Source: an uncultured Rhodospirillaceae bacterium
GTDB taxonomy: Bacteria; Pseudomonadota; Alphaproteobacteria; Reyranellales; Reyranellaceae
Length of the DNA: 64,000 nucleotides
Direction of reading: 5' to 3'
NCBI GenBank assembly: GCA_945952105.1
Contig: CAMFGZ010000012.1
Location: 62,001-126,000, forward strand
The position numbers and the translations under genes are program-made. Position 1 is the stretch's first letter, and each line of letters begins with the position of its first letter. Positions 19,901 to 28,665 of the stretch are shown here, piece after piece. The notes under the pieces are model-generated. The model worked only from the letters and a program-made list of their open reading frames with translations. It was not told where the DNA came from and ran no database searches.

Positions 19901-21374
19901 TGAGACGATGCGGCAGCGCATCGCGAAGATAGGCACTGGCCGAAATGAAGGGAGTGGCGTCGCGCGCAGCCGCCGGCCACTTCTCCACATAGTCGGCCGC
20001 CAGATCCTTCAGGGCCTCGGCGCTGTGCGCCGTCAGCAACAGGGGCGGTGGCGTGGCGGTGTTGTTGACCTGCACGAGATGGGCGACCGTCCTGTCGCTG
20101 CGCAGGATGACGTGGGAGTTCGTCCCGCCGAAGCCGAAGGAATTGACGCCGACCAGTTCCGGTCCGCGCTGCTCCGGAAGGCGGCGGTTCTGGGCGATGA
20201 CCTCCAGATTGAGGTCGTCGAACGGGATGTCGGGGTTGGGCGCACGCTGGTGCAGCGTCGCCGGCACCGTTCCATGATCGAGCGCGATGACTGATTTCAG
20301 GAGGCCGGCCAGCCCCGATACCGGCTCGAGATGGCCGACATTGGATTTGACCGAGCCAATGGGAAGCGGCCGCGTCCTCTTCTGACCAAGGCCCTTGCCG
20401 AGAGCATCGGCCTCGATCGGATCGCCGACCCGCGTGCCGGTGCCATGGGCCTCGACGAAACTGAGGTCGGCGGGATCGACACCGAAGTCTCCATAGACCT
20501 GTTCGAGGAGCCGCCGTTGCGAGTCGGCCGACGGCAGGGACATGCCGGTGGTACGGCCGTCCTGGTTTACGCCGGATCCCACGATCACGGCATGGACGCG
20601 ACTGCGGGCCTTCAGGGCCGAGGACATCGATCGGAGCACGACGACGATCGCACCCTCGGCGCGCACGTATCCGTCGGCCGACGCGTCGAACGGACGGCAA
20701 AGCCCGGTCGGCGACAGCATCGAGGCGCGCGAGAAGCCCACATAGGAAAATGGCGACAGCAGCAGGTTGACGCCGCCGACGATGGCCGTGTCGATCGATC
20801 CGTTGCGGATCGCCTCGGCGGCCATGTCCAGTGCCACCAGCGACGAAGAGCAGGCCGTATCGATCGCGAGGCTCGGTCCGCGCAGGTCGAAGGTGTAGGA
20901 GATCCGGTTGGCCATGATGCTGAGCGAGTTGCCCGTCATCATGTGCATGCCGGCAGCCGACGGATCGGCGAAGAAGCGCGCGGCGTGGTCGACCGAAGAG
21001 GCGCCTACGTAGACACCGACGGGATGGCCCGCCAGTGTCGAGGGGCGAATGCCGGCATGCGCGAGCGCATCGTGAGCCACTTCGAGGAGGTGGCGATGCT
21101 GTGGGTCGACCTGTTCTGCTTCGCGCGGACTCATGCCGAAGGCGGTGGCGTCGAAGCCCCAGACGTCGTCTATGATACCGGCGGCGAAGGAATAGCTGCG
21201 ACCGATCTGGTCGGGGGAAGGATGAAAGTGAGGCCGTGTGGGAAAACGGTCGGGGGTGATATGGCTGACGCTGCAGCGGTTGGTGCGCAGCAGTTTCCAG
21301 AATTCGTCACTGTTCCGCGCACCGGGAAGGCGACAGGCATAACCGACGATCGCGATCTCATCGCGACGCGTCAT
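13953..21374 (-). CDS. Reducing type I polyketide synthase: KS-AT-DH-(degenerate MT)-ER-KR-ACP, no thioesterase
   Basis: KS DTACSSSLVALD and VEAHGTGTRVGDPIEA; AT GHSVGEIAAAW and YPFHS; DH HQVGNVPVLP; ER LIHGGAGAVGLAALQIAK; KR VIGGTSGFGLATAEWL; ACP DIGMDSLMMLE close to the C-terminus. The track ORF starts at a TTG (21425); ATG at 21374 preferred. Confidence 0.96.
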   Translation of the reverse strand: MTRRDEIAIVGYACRLPGARNSDEFWKLLRTNRCSVSHITPDRFPTRPHFHPSPDQIGRSYSFAAGIIDDVWGFDATAFGMSPREAEQVDPQHRHLLEVAHDALAHAGIRPSTLAGHPVGVYVGASSVDHAARFFADPSAAGMHMMTGNSLSIMANRISYTFDLRGPSLAIDTACSSSLVALDMAAEAIRNGSIDTAIVGGVNLLLSPFSYVGFSRASMLSPTGLCRPFDASADGYVRAEGAIVVVLRSMSSALKARSRVHAVIVGSGVNQDGRTTGMSLPSADSQRRLLEQVYGDFGVDPADLSFVEAHGTGTRVGDPIEADALGKGLGQKRTRPLPIGSVKSNVGHLEPVSGLAGLLKSVIALDHGTVPATLHQRAPNPDIPFDDLNLEVIAQNRRLPEQRGPELVGVNSFGFGGTNSHVILRSDRTVAHLVQVNNTATPPPLLLTAHSAEALKDLAADYVEKWPAAARDATPFISASAYLRDALPHRLIARGRTADEIRHHLASFAKGEASESVLTGQALGSDQPLTFLFSGNGSQWAGMGRDAWETNPVFQNALRDIDSRFSKVQNWSIVDTLFADDLAPRLRRATYSQPLLLALQVATVRALEERGIVATATLGHSVGEIAAAWCAGALSLDQAIDVVIARSRHQEGVRGSGGMAALMLSDREARRFLKTAGAPGVEIAAVNSWRSVTVSGSIADIDRVLQAAADMRISARRLDLDYPFHSALIDPVRAPLLRELQGLRPLPVHKRFVSSVTGAIATPETLGAEHWWHNVRDPVLFEPALNILLNDGMRVFVEVGPRPILTSYVRDVLREAGTRGVVVETMSEADSQKASDPIERAASKIALAGGKVEMQRFFGPAPATSVVLPLYPWQHTHFKLQATEEAGTLLLAEAHTHPLLGARPRLDGAEWFSTVDPALFPWISDHQVGNVPVLPATAYVETMLAAARQIHPDGALELRDLDILRPLVFDGKASYETSIRFAHETGIVELLSRLRGGGGSGWTLNARGVVGRSPIAGKATVVPEAPDQAIAVPRNRVYAWAHDLGFDYGPTFQRTRQVVFPEPKLAIASLDRPDELVSGTKIIDIAALDAAFHALFASEEAGVADMPMKRMLPVRFGNVRVFETGAIAARVTARTLRQSLSSMVVDIDVWDEHGKIVVAAQNVRLVEAPAELAVDPMSLSYRTVAWKLDRPGMPSTLASGNVDFEPPADKAAALSEALLLVEAGALRASWSALRNESSPVPSNEPASDDDSPWSSYLRSALLWHLEAKNLAVERDGVRTLSPSCALPEIGSIASTLLERHPTMAAEAASVSRLESIIGRLSKGDPSAVGELGSPHWRNLGVASNQIAWLREAVTSHVIAAVSDHDGSRLLRLLMVGADHSSTAVDLGARLPNVEIILTDLDDDRLEQAKATIGDEAPLVRCLTWAQLETVAPASVDLTFAIDALSEIASVRDDGLSVITRLSRPRAPIIAGELAPGIFWDIVRGSRRHWWTRSANTEFPVGALLSDQEWIDELETAGFTGVSVSSMADEARIGVIVRGCSGRSADRSPQTSSEPAIFAWQGEAAADLRVATGPVDTARTEQPVPTDFVLAIPATDRAGDPVVALGGHLDDIAELCRRLADAPARLWIVVDFGAEEPAPLEQPLWCALIAATRVARNEYPGLHIRCLGLSGKPRQRVIEQAADEMLAPGEEREVFFTGERRMVFRVERGATPPRPPEALSNDVALRLAPRQGAGRGVLGWIPEPRKTPQAGEVEIEVATTGLNFRDVMWNLRLLPEEALEDGYAGPGLGMECAGTVVNVGPDVENFAIGDRVLAFVPGAFASHVIARTFAVSKLPSQLSLEDATTLPVAFLTAYYSLVHLARLDAGETVLIHGGAGAVGLAALQIAKRRGATIIATAGSGEKRALLRNLGADFVCNSRTLAFAEEVMGFTGGKGVDVVLNSLAGEAMIRSMDCLKPFGRFIELGKRDFYANTHLGLRPLRRNLSYFGVDVDQLIGAHKALSQQLFADVVSLFDQGDLSPLPHRVFDGAHIAEAFRLMQRAGHIGKIIVSPPRQASVADAPVNTFPVDVEGWHVVIGGTSGFGLATAEWLADRNARHLALVSRSGHLSETVAEQVEALRARGVTVEVAAVDVTDATALERFVGQLGRGRSIKGIVHAAMVLDDRLIQGTDRESIETVLRPKASGALHLERLAGRLALDYLLLFSSATTLFGNPGQFNYVAGNAYVEGVARRLRARGLPALAVAWGAIEDAGYLARHIEANASLKRRFASTLMPARMALNGLDWAFDAEGRQVADVCAIARVDWTMAKRELAAVRAPTFNAIDTGNASRQSGQAAVTLERLRAMPSEEATAALLDIVVDEIARVLRLPPKEIDRHRPLADIGMDSLMMLELRTTVEASLQIELPMMSLASGITPADVARRVTPLVTGETPRDAVPGTLAALSASHLAEEADAASPSDQKAAVTAVLQKVKQIDGPL

Positions 21375-21685
21375 TTGGCCGCCTGCTTGCGAGCGTACTT
21401 CGCCTTCGTGTTCGACCGCGCGCAAATCATGTGAAAATCCCCGATTCCGAGAGCGATGCCTTAGCGATTTTCATACACGACATCAAACCACTAAGCCGCG
21501 ATTAAGCGGTGATTGTGTTGTTCTTGCGTCCATGATGCCAGTTACCGATCTGCTTGCCATTCCGAGGTTAGTGTAGCCTTGGTGTAGGACAGTAATTTCG
21601 TGGCGGCACGGGACGGCCGCTTCATCGGGGAGCGAAGCAACTGTGAGAAACGCGTCAACTTCAAAAGCTGCCTCGGCGGGCAATT

Positions 21686-23686
21686 GTGGTTGAGCGGCGG
21701 CCTTCTCTGGTGGCACTCGTCCCAGCGGCGAGAATTGCAGGTAGCGTGCAGTTAGAGTTGCGATTTCCCGACGTCTTGCCGGCTGGGAGCTGGCTCGCTC
21801 TACGCTATCGGATGAATTTGTGTCGATCGGCCGAACGGCCGGTCATCCGGTTTGATCTCGGCAACGACGAGTTACAGGCCGCGATGGGGGCGGCGCTGTT
21901 CGGAGTCGGTGAGTGGATGGGCCCGGTACCGGCGCGAACCCGCATGATCCGCATCGTGTTGCCGTCTGGATTGCCGGCCGCCGGGTTCGCCCTGATTTCC
22001 TGCGAGGTGTTGTCGCTTCCCGGCATTCTGCTGCTCGCCTCTCGGCGGAGCGTCGTGAAAACGGTTGCGGCGACGGGGCTGAGGCTTCTGGGTCGGGCGC
22101 TCGATTCGAACGACCTGCTGCAGGGACTTCTCGGCTCTACGCCCTTGGCGCAGTACCACGAATGGCGTACCGGCGGTGAGCGGTCGCTCGATCCGGCCGG
22201 CGTGGATGCCAGTGATGAGAATCGGCACGATGCGCCGCATGTCCGCATTGTCGTCCGCGCGCGCGAGACAGACAGGCCGGAAGATCTTTCTGTGACCCTT
22301 GCGTCGCTCGATCGTCAATCCTCCCGGAATTGGTCCCTTATCGTGGTCGGCGAGGCGACGCGGCCGGCCGATGGACAACGATGCCCGAGAGTCGGTGCCG
22401 AGGAAGAGGCGGGACGGCTGTGGGATGGACTGAAAGCGTCCGACATCGTGTTGCCCATCCTCGCCGGCGATACCGTTCCAGAAACAGCGATCGCGACCGT
22501 TGCGGAATTCGTGGCGTCCCGGCCGGACATGTCGCTTTTCTATGCGGACGAGGATTCGATCAGCGCTCAAGGCCGGTATTTTGACCCGGAGCTGAAGCCG
22601 GATTGGAGTCCGATATTTCACAGCTTCCGTGCCTATGTCGGGAGGGCCGTCTATTTTCGACGCCGTGCCCTTGAAGATCAGGCCGGCACTTCGTCGGCGG
22701 ATTTCCTGCGGCCCTCGAACTGGGATGCGATGTTCGCGCGAGAGAAGGGCTGCGTCGGGCATATCCGGCGTGTTCTGCTGACGAAGGCCGATCGGTCCAG
22801 GGGATCTTTCGGTGTTGCCATGGGCACCGTTCGCCATCAGGTGGAGCGGCCGTCTGCGGAAAAGCCGCGAGCGGTGGCTGTCACGCTCATAATCCCCACA
22901 CGCGATCGCGCCGACCTTCTGGCGGCATGTCTTGCCAGCCTGGAAAAAACCTCTCCACGCGATTTCGATGTGCTGATCGTCGACAACGGTAGCGAGCAGG
23001 CCGAGGCACGGCGACTGCTGGAGCAGGCCCGGGGGCGGCCCGGGATGCGCGTCCTGGATGCGCCGGGACTTTTCAATTTTGCCTCTCTTTGCAATCGTGG
23101 CGCTGCACTCGCGCAGAGCGGCGTCCTTGTCTTTCTCAACAACGACACGGAGGTGACTCAGCCGGACTGGCTCTCTCGCCTCGTCTGCCGCGCGGTGCAT
23201 CCCGATGTCGGCGCAGTGGGACCCAAACTACTCTATGCGTCCGGGCGCGTTCAGCATGCTGGCCTTGTCCTCAGCCTGGGCGGTTATGCGGCTCATATCG
23301 ACGCCGGTGCAGCCGCTGACGACGAAGGCTATCTGGGGCGCCTCGCGGTTCCGCACGAGGTTTCCGCGGTCACCGGTGCATGCCTCGTCGTCGAGAAAAG
23401 CAAGTTCGATGCGGTCGGTGGCTTCGACGAGAAGAAATATCCCATCGAGCTGGGTGACGTGGACCTCTGCCTGCGTCTGGCACGGCGTGGATGGAAGACC
23501 GTCTTCACGCCCGAATCGGTCCTGATACACCACGAATCGGCGTCGCGCGGCAGAGCGGAGAGTGCGAAGCGCTACGAGTGGGAAAGGCGGCATTTCCTTT
23601 CCGACTGGAAGGATGTCCTGCCCGACGACCCCCATTTCCATCCGGCGCTGTCGCTTGCGGCGCGACGTACCAGCCTCGATCGCTAG
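21686..23686 (+). CDS. Glycosyltransferase family 2, large
   Basis: VTLIIPTRDRADLLAACLASLEKTSPRDFDVLIVDNGS, VFLNNDTEV, GACLVVEKSKFDAVGGFDE. Confidence 0.9.
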   Translation: MVERRPSLVALVPAARIAGSVQLELRFPDVLPAGSWLALRYRMNLCRSAERPVIRFDLGNDELQAAMGAALFGVGEWMGPVPARTRMIRIVLPSGLPAAGFALISCEVLSLPGILLLASRRSVVKTVAATGLRLLGRALDSNDLLQGLLGSTPLAQYHEWRTGGERSLDPAGVDASDENRHDAPHVRIVVRARETDRPEDLSVTLASLDRQSSRNWSLIVVGEATRPADGQRCPRVGAEEEAGRLWDGLKASDIVLPILAGDTVPETAIATVAEFVASRPDMSLFYADEDSISAQGRYFDPELKPDWSPIFHSFRAYVGRAVYFRRRALEDQAGTSSADFLRPSNWDAMFAREKGCVGHIRRVLLTKADRSRGSFGVAMGTVRHQVERPSAEKPRAVAVTLIIPTRDRADLLAACLASLEKTSPRDFDVLIVDNGSEQAEARRLLEQARGRPGMRVLDAPGLFNFASLCNRGAALAQSGVLVFLNNDTEVTQPDWLSRLVCRAVHPDVGAVGPKLLYASGRVQHAGLVLSLGGYAAHIDAGAAADDEGYLGRLAVPHEVSAVTGACLVVEKSKFDAVGGFDEKKYPIELGDVDLCLRLARRGWKTVFTPESVLIHHESASRGRAESAKRYEWERRHFLSDWKDVLPDDPHFHPALSLAARRTSLDR

Positions 23687-23690
23687 GACG

Positions 23691-25223
23691 GTGCGTATTC
23701 GCTCGCCCTCGAGGTATGCGCCGCGGGCCAGGCGATCCGACCGTATACGGCGCCTCTCGAAAGATGCGTTCGAAGCGGCACTGGCATGGCTTGGAACCGC
23801 ACTGGTGGAAGGCGTGGTGCTGGGGAAGATGCTCGGCGGCTTGATCTGGCCGGCAATGCTGCATGTTCTGGCGCCCCGGCTTGCGGTTCTCGAACGTGGC
23901 TTCGACCGGGACTTCTATCTGCGTCAGTTCAGTGACGCCCGTCAGCGCGCACGGGTCGCACGCGCTCCGCTGTTGCATTACGCGCTGCTCGGCTGGCGGA
24001 CGCTGCGTGCGCCGGCGCCTGCCTTCGATCCGGCCTTCTACCAGCGACGCAACCTCCACCGCCCACCGGGAATGGATCCGCTGTTTCACCATCTCGGAAG
24101 TTCCCTTGCGGAAAAGTCACCGAGGAACGAAGTGGATGCGCGGGCCGATCGTCAGCCATGGCGGGAAGGCGCCCAGGCAGTCCTCGTGTTTCATCACGCG
24201 CGGGGCGGGGGCAGCAGCCGGTTCCTCGATCTCTACGAGCGGTCGATCGAGACTGAGGGCTACAATGTCCTTCGCGCGAGAACGGTGCTGCGCGCGCCGA
24301 CCCTGGCGGTGGTGAATGACAGGACCTTCGATCTGGCGACCGGCCTTGCCGGACTGATGCAGTTCGCCCGACGGGAAGGTGTCGCGAGACTGCTGGTGAA
24401 CCACATCATCGATCGGCCCATGGCCATGATGGAATGGGTGCGCGATCTCGCGAAGAACCTGGGCGTTCCGTATGATGTCGTCCTGCACGACTACTTCATG
24501 GTGTGTCCGCGGGTCGACCTCATCACGGGACCCGGCGTATTCTGCGACGTCGCGCCTCCCGAAGCCTGCCTGCGGTGCGTGACGAACTATGGTGCGGAAG
24601 CCCGTGAATTCGACCCGCTGTCGTGGCGCGAGGAACATCTGGCTTTTCTCGCGGGAGCGAGTCGCATCATCGCGCCAAGCGACGACCTCGCGTCTCGGAT
24701 GCAGCGCTTTCTGTCGAAGGACATCACCGTCTGGACGCCTGGAAACGACTCGGGATTCCCCGCTGAACGGATACCGCGACTGTCACCGGACGAGCGCCTA
24801 CGTATCGTCACTCTGGGAGCATTGAACGTCGCGAAAGGCGTGCGCGTTGTGGCAGGACTGGCGGAGGCGGCGGACGAGGCCTCCGCACCTCTGGACATGT
24901 CCGTGCTGGGACCTGTCTCGGAGGCTCTCCCGGCCAACGTCACGGTCAGCGGCCCCTATCGATCTGAAGACCTGGGGCGCCTGCTCTCCGAAGCATCGCC
25001 CCATGTGGTTCTGCTGCCGGCAATATGGCCGGAAACCTGGTCTTTTGTTCTCACGTCCGCACTGGAGCAGGGATTGCCGGTCGTGGTGTTCGACATTGGC
25101 GCACCGGCAGCGCGGCTGCGCCGACTGGGCCGCGGCATTATCCTGCCGAGGGACTTGTCGACCGATTCCGCGAGACTTCTGGCCGCGTTCCTGGAGTTGC
25201 GCTCATCGTGGGTGGCACGATGA
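23691..25223 (+). CDS. Glycosyltransferase family 4-like protein
   Basis: Rossmann-like C-terminal half with LRIVTLGALNVAKGVRVVAGLAEA and PETWSFVLTSALEQGLPVVVFDIGAPAARL. In-frame GTG at 23691 just after the upstream stop. Confidence 0.8.
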   Translation: MRIRSPSRYAPRARRSDRIRRLSKDAFEAALAWLGTALVEGVVLGKMLGGLIWPAMLHVLAPRLAVLERGFDRDFYLRQFSDARQRARVARAPLLHYALLGWRTLRAPAPAFDPAFYQRRNLHRPPGMDPLFHHLGSSLAEKSPRNEVDARADRQPWREGAQAVLVFHHARGGGSSRFLDLYERSIETEGYNVLRARTVLRAPTLAVVNDRTFDLATGLAGLMQFARREGVARLLVNHIIDRPMAMMEWVRDLAKNLGVPYDVVLHDYFMVCPRVDLITGPGVFCDVAPPEACLRCVTNYGAEAREFDPLSWREEHLAFLAGASRIIAPSDDLASRMQRFLSKDITVWTPGNDSGFPAERIPRLSPDERLRIVTLGALNVAKGVRVVAGLAEAADEASAPLDMSVLGPVSEALPANVTVSGPYRSEDLGRLLSEASPHVVLLPAIWPETWSFVLTSALEQGLPVVVFDIGAPAARLRRLGRGIILPRDLSTDSARLLAAFLELRSSWVAR

Positions 25224-26782
25224 GCGGTGTGCGCTCGGCCTGGAGCATGAGCGAAGTCCTGCTGGGGGCGTTGCGGCATGCCGGCCTGGCATCAACCGCG
25301 GCGGCGATCCTGCCACGGTGGGCCGAACGACTCTGCGAGAAGCACGGCCTTCCCCGCGGGGCGGTCGATGTCGAGCACTATCAGCGCACGTCGGGAAAGA
25401 CGTTCTCATCGCCTGTGGCCGCGACCCTTCACTATCTGACGACCGGATCGGCAAGAGACTGGTCGCCGCGGGCCGGCTTCTCGCCGGCTCGATATCGGCG
25501 CCTCAATCCCGATGTCGGCGTCGCGGGCTACGAACCCTTCGCTCACTGGCTGAGGTTCGGCCGGGAGGAGGGGCGGGGAGGCGATGTCCCGCCGGATCCC
25601 TTGCCGGTCGACCTCGGTCATCTCCTTTCGCACCGCCCGCCGGATGGGCAGCTTGCAAAGGTCGATGTCGTCATGCCGGTCTACGGCAGCCGCGCCCTCG
25701 TACTGCAGGCAATCGACAGTGTATTCGCGGCAGAGACGAAGGAGGCCTACGAGCTCGTGGTGGTGGATGATGCATCGCCCGATCCGGTGCTGCGCGAGGA
25801 ACTGGAGGCGTTGGCCCGCGTGGGCCTGATAACCCTGCTCGTGAACGAGAGAAATCTCGGATTCGTGGAATCCGTCAATCGCGGCTTCGCTCTCCATGCC
25901 GACCGGGATGTGATCTTGCTCAACTCCGATACGAAGGTCTTCGGTGGCTGGCTCGATCGGCTGATGGCGGCTTTACGAACGGAGCGGACCGCCACGGCGA
26001 CGCCCCTCTCCAATGCCGCCACCATTCTCAGCTATCCCGCGACGCTGTGCGACAATCGCCTGCCGGCCGATGCTCAGGTCGAGCTATGGGATGGTCTGTG
26101 TGCCGCCCTCGACGCGCCGTTCGTCGAGGTGCCGACCGGCGTCGGCTTCTGCATGGCGGTCCGCCGGGCTTGCCTCGACCAGATCGGTGCTTTCGATGGC
26201 GAGCGCTTCGGTCGCGGATATGGCGAGGAGAACGATTTCTGCCTGAGGGCGACGGCGGCGGGCTGGCGGCATCTGGCGGCACCGGGCCTTTTCGTCTGGC
26301 ACCGTGGCGGAGCATCTTTCGGCGTCGAGCGCGAGGCCCTCATCGCGGCCGCCCAGGCCACCATCGAGAGGCTTCATCCGGGTTACGCCGCAGCCGTCGG
26401 CCAGTTCATCCGGCGCGATCCGCTATCCGCCGCGAGGCAAGCGCTCGACATGGCCAGGATTGCCGCTGATCCGCGTCCGAAACGCCTCCGGCTGGGGATA
26501 ATTAGGTCTCCGATCCCGTCCGGCGTTCTGGAGATCGTCATGACGCGCGATCTTCCGCCCTATGGCGACCAGTACCGCCTCGTACCGGCCGGTGCGGGCC
26601 CCTATCCCAATCTGCCGCGGGTCCACTCTGCCTTGTCTACGTCGGAGATGGGCATGCTGTTGCGGGAGTTGGGCGTCCGAGAGTGTGAGGTGCCGGATGA
26701 GCGCAACGACGATCCGCCGTGGCTGCGGCGCCTCGAAGAGGCGTGTCAGGCCGGCGGCGTCAGATGGGTCTCGGGGCGCTGA
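25220..26782 (+). CDS. Glycosyltransferase family 2
   Basis: VDVVMPVYGSRALVLQAIDSVFAAETKEAYELVVVDDASPD, LLNSDTKVFGGWLDRL, GYGEENDFCLRA. ATGA overlap with the upstream stop at 25220-25223. Confidence 0.88.
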   Translation: MSGVRSAWSMSEVLLGALRHAGLASTAAAILPRWAERLCEKHGLPRGAVDVEHYQRTSGKTFSSPVAATLHYLTTGSARDWSPRAGFSPARYRRLNPDVGVAGYEPFAHWLRFGREEGRGGDVPPDPLPVDLGHLLSHRPPDGQLAKVDVVMPVYGSRALVLQAIDSVFAAETKEAYELVVVDDASPDPVLREELEALARVGLITLLVNERNLGFVESVNRGFALHADRDVILLNSDTKVFGGWLDRLMAALRTERTATATPLSNAATILSYPATLCDNRLPADAQVELWDGLCAALDAPFVEVPTGVGFCMAVRRACLDQIGAFDGERFGRGYGEENDFCLRATAAGWRHLAAPGLFVWHRGGASFGVEREALIAAAQATIERLHPGYAAAVGQFIRRDPLSAARQALDMARIAADPRPKRLRLGIIRSPIPSGVLEIVMTRDLPPYGDQYRLVPAGAGPYPNLPRVHSALSTSEMGMLLRELGVRECEVPDERNDDPPWLRRLEEACQAGGVRWVSGR

Positions 26783-26918
26783 AGGCCGACTGTTGCTCCG
26801 GAGCCACAGTCAGTGACATTGCGGGTGCGAAGACGCAAGTGTCACCGGGCTAGCAAGCCGGCCTGTGTTAAGGTCAACGTAATACCCTCTGATTTAACCT
26901 TCGGTGTTGGGGAGAAAT

Positions 26919-27869
26919 ATGAAGAAAGCTGGTTTGGCTCTGCTCGGACTGGGCATGCTGCTGCCGACCGTGGCCGGCGCGCAGACGATCAATGCGCAGG
27001 AAGGCTTTTACATCGGTGCCGGCGGCGGTGCCGCCTGGTTCATCGGTTCGAATCCGAATACGACGACTTCGACCGGCTGGTCGGCCGGCGGCAAGGTGGG
27101 CTACGACTTCGTTGGCCCCCGCCTCGAACTGGAAGCCGGTTACGGCCAGATCCCGACGTCGGCCAACATCCCGGGCACGGCGATCAACGGCAAGGTCGGC
27201 CAGCTCACCGTGATGGCGAACCTGCTGTACGACTTCATGCCGACCTCGATCATCACGCCTTATATTGGCGCCGGTGCGGGTATCGCCTTCGTCGACAGCA
27301 ACGCCTCGCTCGGCAGCACCCAGTTTGCCTACCAGGCGATGCTGGGCGTCGCCTACAACGTGAACGAACAGCTGCGGTTCATGGTCGAAGGCCGCTACCT
27401 CGGCACGACGAACCCGAGCGTCAACACGCCGATCGGCAACGTGACCTTCCAGAACCAGAACATCCTGGCCCTGGCTGGCGTCACCTACAAGTTCAACGCT
27501 CCGCCGCCGCCGCCGCCGCCGGCTCCGCCGATGGTTGCTCCGCCGTCGTTCATGGTGTTCTTCGACTGGGATCGCTCGAACCTGAGCGCGCAGGCTCTGA
27601 ACACGATCAAGCAGGCTGCCGGCGCCTACAAGGCGAAGGGTAACGCCCGCATCACGGCGACGGGTCACACCGACACGTCGGGCACCGAGGCCTACAACAT
27701 GGCGCTGTCGCTGCGTCGTGCGAACGCCGTCAAGGACGCGCTGGTTCGCGAAGGCGTGCCGGCGACCGCGATCGCGGTGGTGGGCCGTGGCGAGCAGGGC
27801 CTGCTGGTCCAGACCGGCCCGAACGTCCGCGAGCCGCAGAACCGCCGCGTCGAGATCGTCATCCAGTAA
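26919..27869 (+). CDS. OmpA-family outer membrane protein
   Basis: Signal peptide ending AGAQ, beta-barrel, PPPPPPPAPP linker, OmpA-like FFDWDRSNLSAQALNTIKQAA...ITATGHTDTSGTEAYNMALSLRRANAVKDALV. GGGGAG RBS upstream. Confidence 0.93.
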   Translation: MKKAGLALLGLGMLLPTVAGAQTINAQEGFYIGAGGGAAWFIGSNPNTTTSTGWSAGGKVGYDFVGPRLELEAGYGQIPTSANIPGTAINGKVGQLTVMANLLYDFMPTSIITPYIGAGAGIAFVDSNASLGSTQFAYQAMLGVAYNVNEQLRFMVEGRYLGTTNPSVNTPIGNVTFQNQNILALAGVTYKFNAPPPPPPPAPPMVAPPSFMVFFDWDRSNLSAQALNTIKQAAGAYKAKGNARITATGHTDTSGTEAYNMALSLRRANAVKDALVREGVPATAIAVVGRGEQGLLVQTGPNVREPQNRRVEIVIQ

Positions 27870-27890
27870 GCTGGACGACAAGAGATACGG

Positions 27891-27920
27891 AAAAGGCGGC
27901 CCTCACGGGCCGCCTTTTTT
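27891..27920 (+). terminator. Rho-independent terminator after the ompA-like gene
   Basis: AAAA-GGCGGCCC-TCAC-GGGCCGCC-TTTTTT: perfect 8-bp GC stem, 4-nt loop, T6 tract, flanking A/T pairing. Confidence 0.92.
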
Positions 27921-28002
27921 GTGGATGAACCGACGTCCGTCTCATTGCTGCCCTCGCGCGCTTCTATAGTCCCGGTCGAGAAGGGGGAGGTCGAACGCCA
28001 TC

Positions 28003-28575
28003 GTGGACGTTGTCAGATTCGAAATCGAAGGCCCGATTCTCTTCACCCCTACGCGGCATGGGGACGAAAGAGGATTTGTCTCGGAGACGTTCAGCGCTCG
28101 GCGCCTCGAAGAGCACACTGGACCACTTTGTATCGTCCAGGACAACCACACGCTGTCACGCGTGGCGGGGACGTTGCGCGGGCTCCATTTTCAGGCGCCA
28201 CCGATGGCACAAGCCAAACTGGTGCGCGTCGTGAAGGGCGCGGCCTATGACGTGGCTGTGGATATCAGGGCCGGCTCGCCGACCTACGGCCGCCATATCG
28301 GTGTCGAACTGAGCGCGTCGAACTGGCGCCAGTTCTGGATCCCTCAGGGCTTCGCCCATGGTTTCTGTACCTTGGAACCTGACACGGAACTCGAATACAA
28401 GCTCACAAGCTATTACAGCGCCGAGCATGATTGCGGGATCGCCTGGAACGATCCTGATCTCGCCATCTCCTGGCCACAAAAGGTGCGCGAGCCCGTCCTG
28501 TCTATTAAGGACCGCGCTCAACCGGCTTTTTCCACACTCCCGGCCTATTTTCAGTGGTCCCCAAGCCAGAAGTGA
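28003..28575 (+). CDS. rfbC: dTDP-4-dehydrorhamnose 3,5-epimerase
   Basis: FTPTRHGDERGFVSETFS, GTLRGLHFQAPPMAQAKLVRVVKGAAYDVAVDIR, FWIPQGFAHGFCTLEPDTELEYKLT. GTG start. Confidence 0.92.
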   Translation: MDVVRFEIEGPILFTPTRHGDERGFVSETFSARRLEEHTGPLCIVQDNHTLSRVAGTLRGLHFQAPPMAQAKLVRVVKGAAYDVAVDIRAGSPTYGRHIGVELSASNWRQFWIPQGFAHGFCTLEPDTELEYKLTSYYSAEHDCGIAWNDPDLAISWPQKVREPVLSIKDRAQPAFSTLPAYFQWSPSQK

Positions 28576-28665
28576 TATGCTCGACGACAGGGCGTCTCAG
28601 GTTCTTCGGAACAGGGGGCGGAGACGTCGTCCAAACCGCTTCATCTGTCGTGAGTGCGTGATCGC

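Noticed and set aside
13975-21434. Long plus-strand ORFs opposite the PKS (14049-16061, 17916-20294, 20331-21434 and others)
   Set aside because: Arg/Gly/Asp-rich translations without domain motifs, fully antisense to a PKS with clear catalytic motifs; typical spurious ORFs of high-GC DNA.
27499-27536. CCG-rich microsatellite-like stretch
   Set aside because: Encodes the proline-rich linker common between barrel and OmpA-like domains; not unusual.
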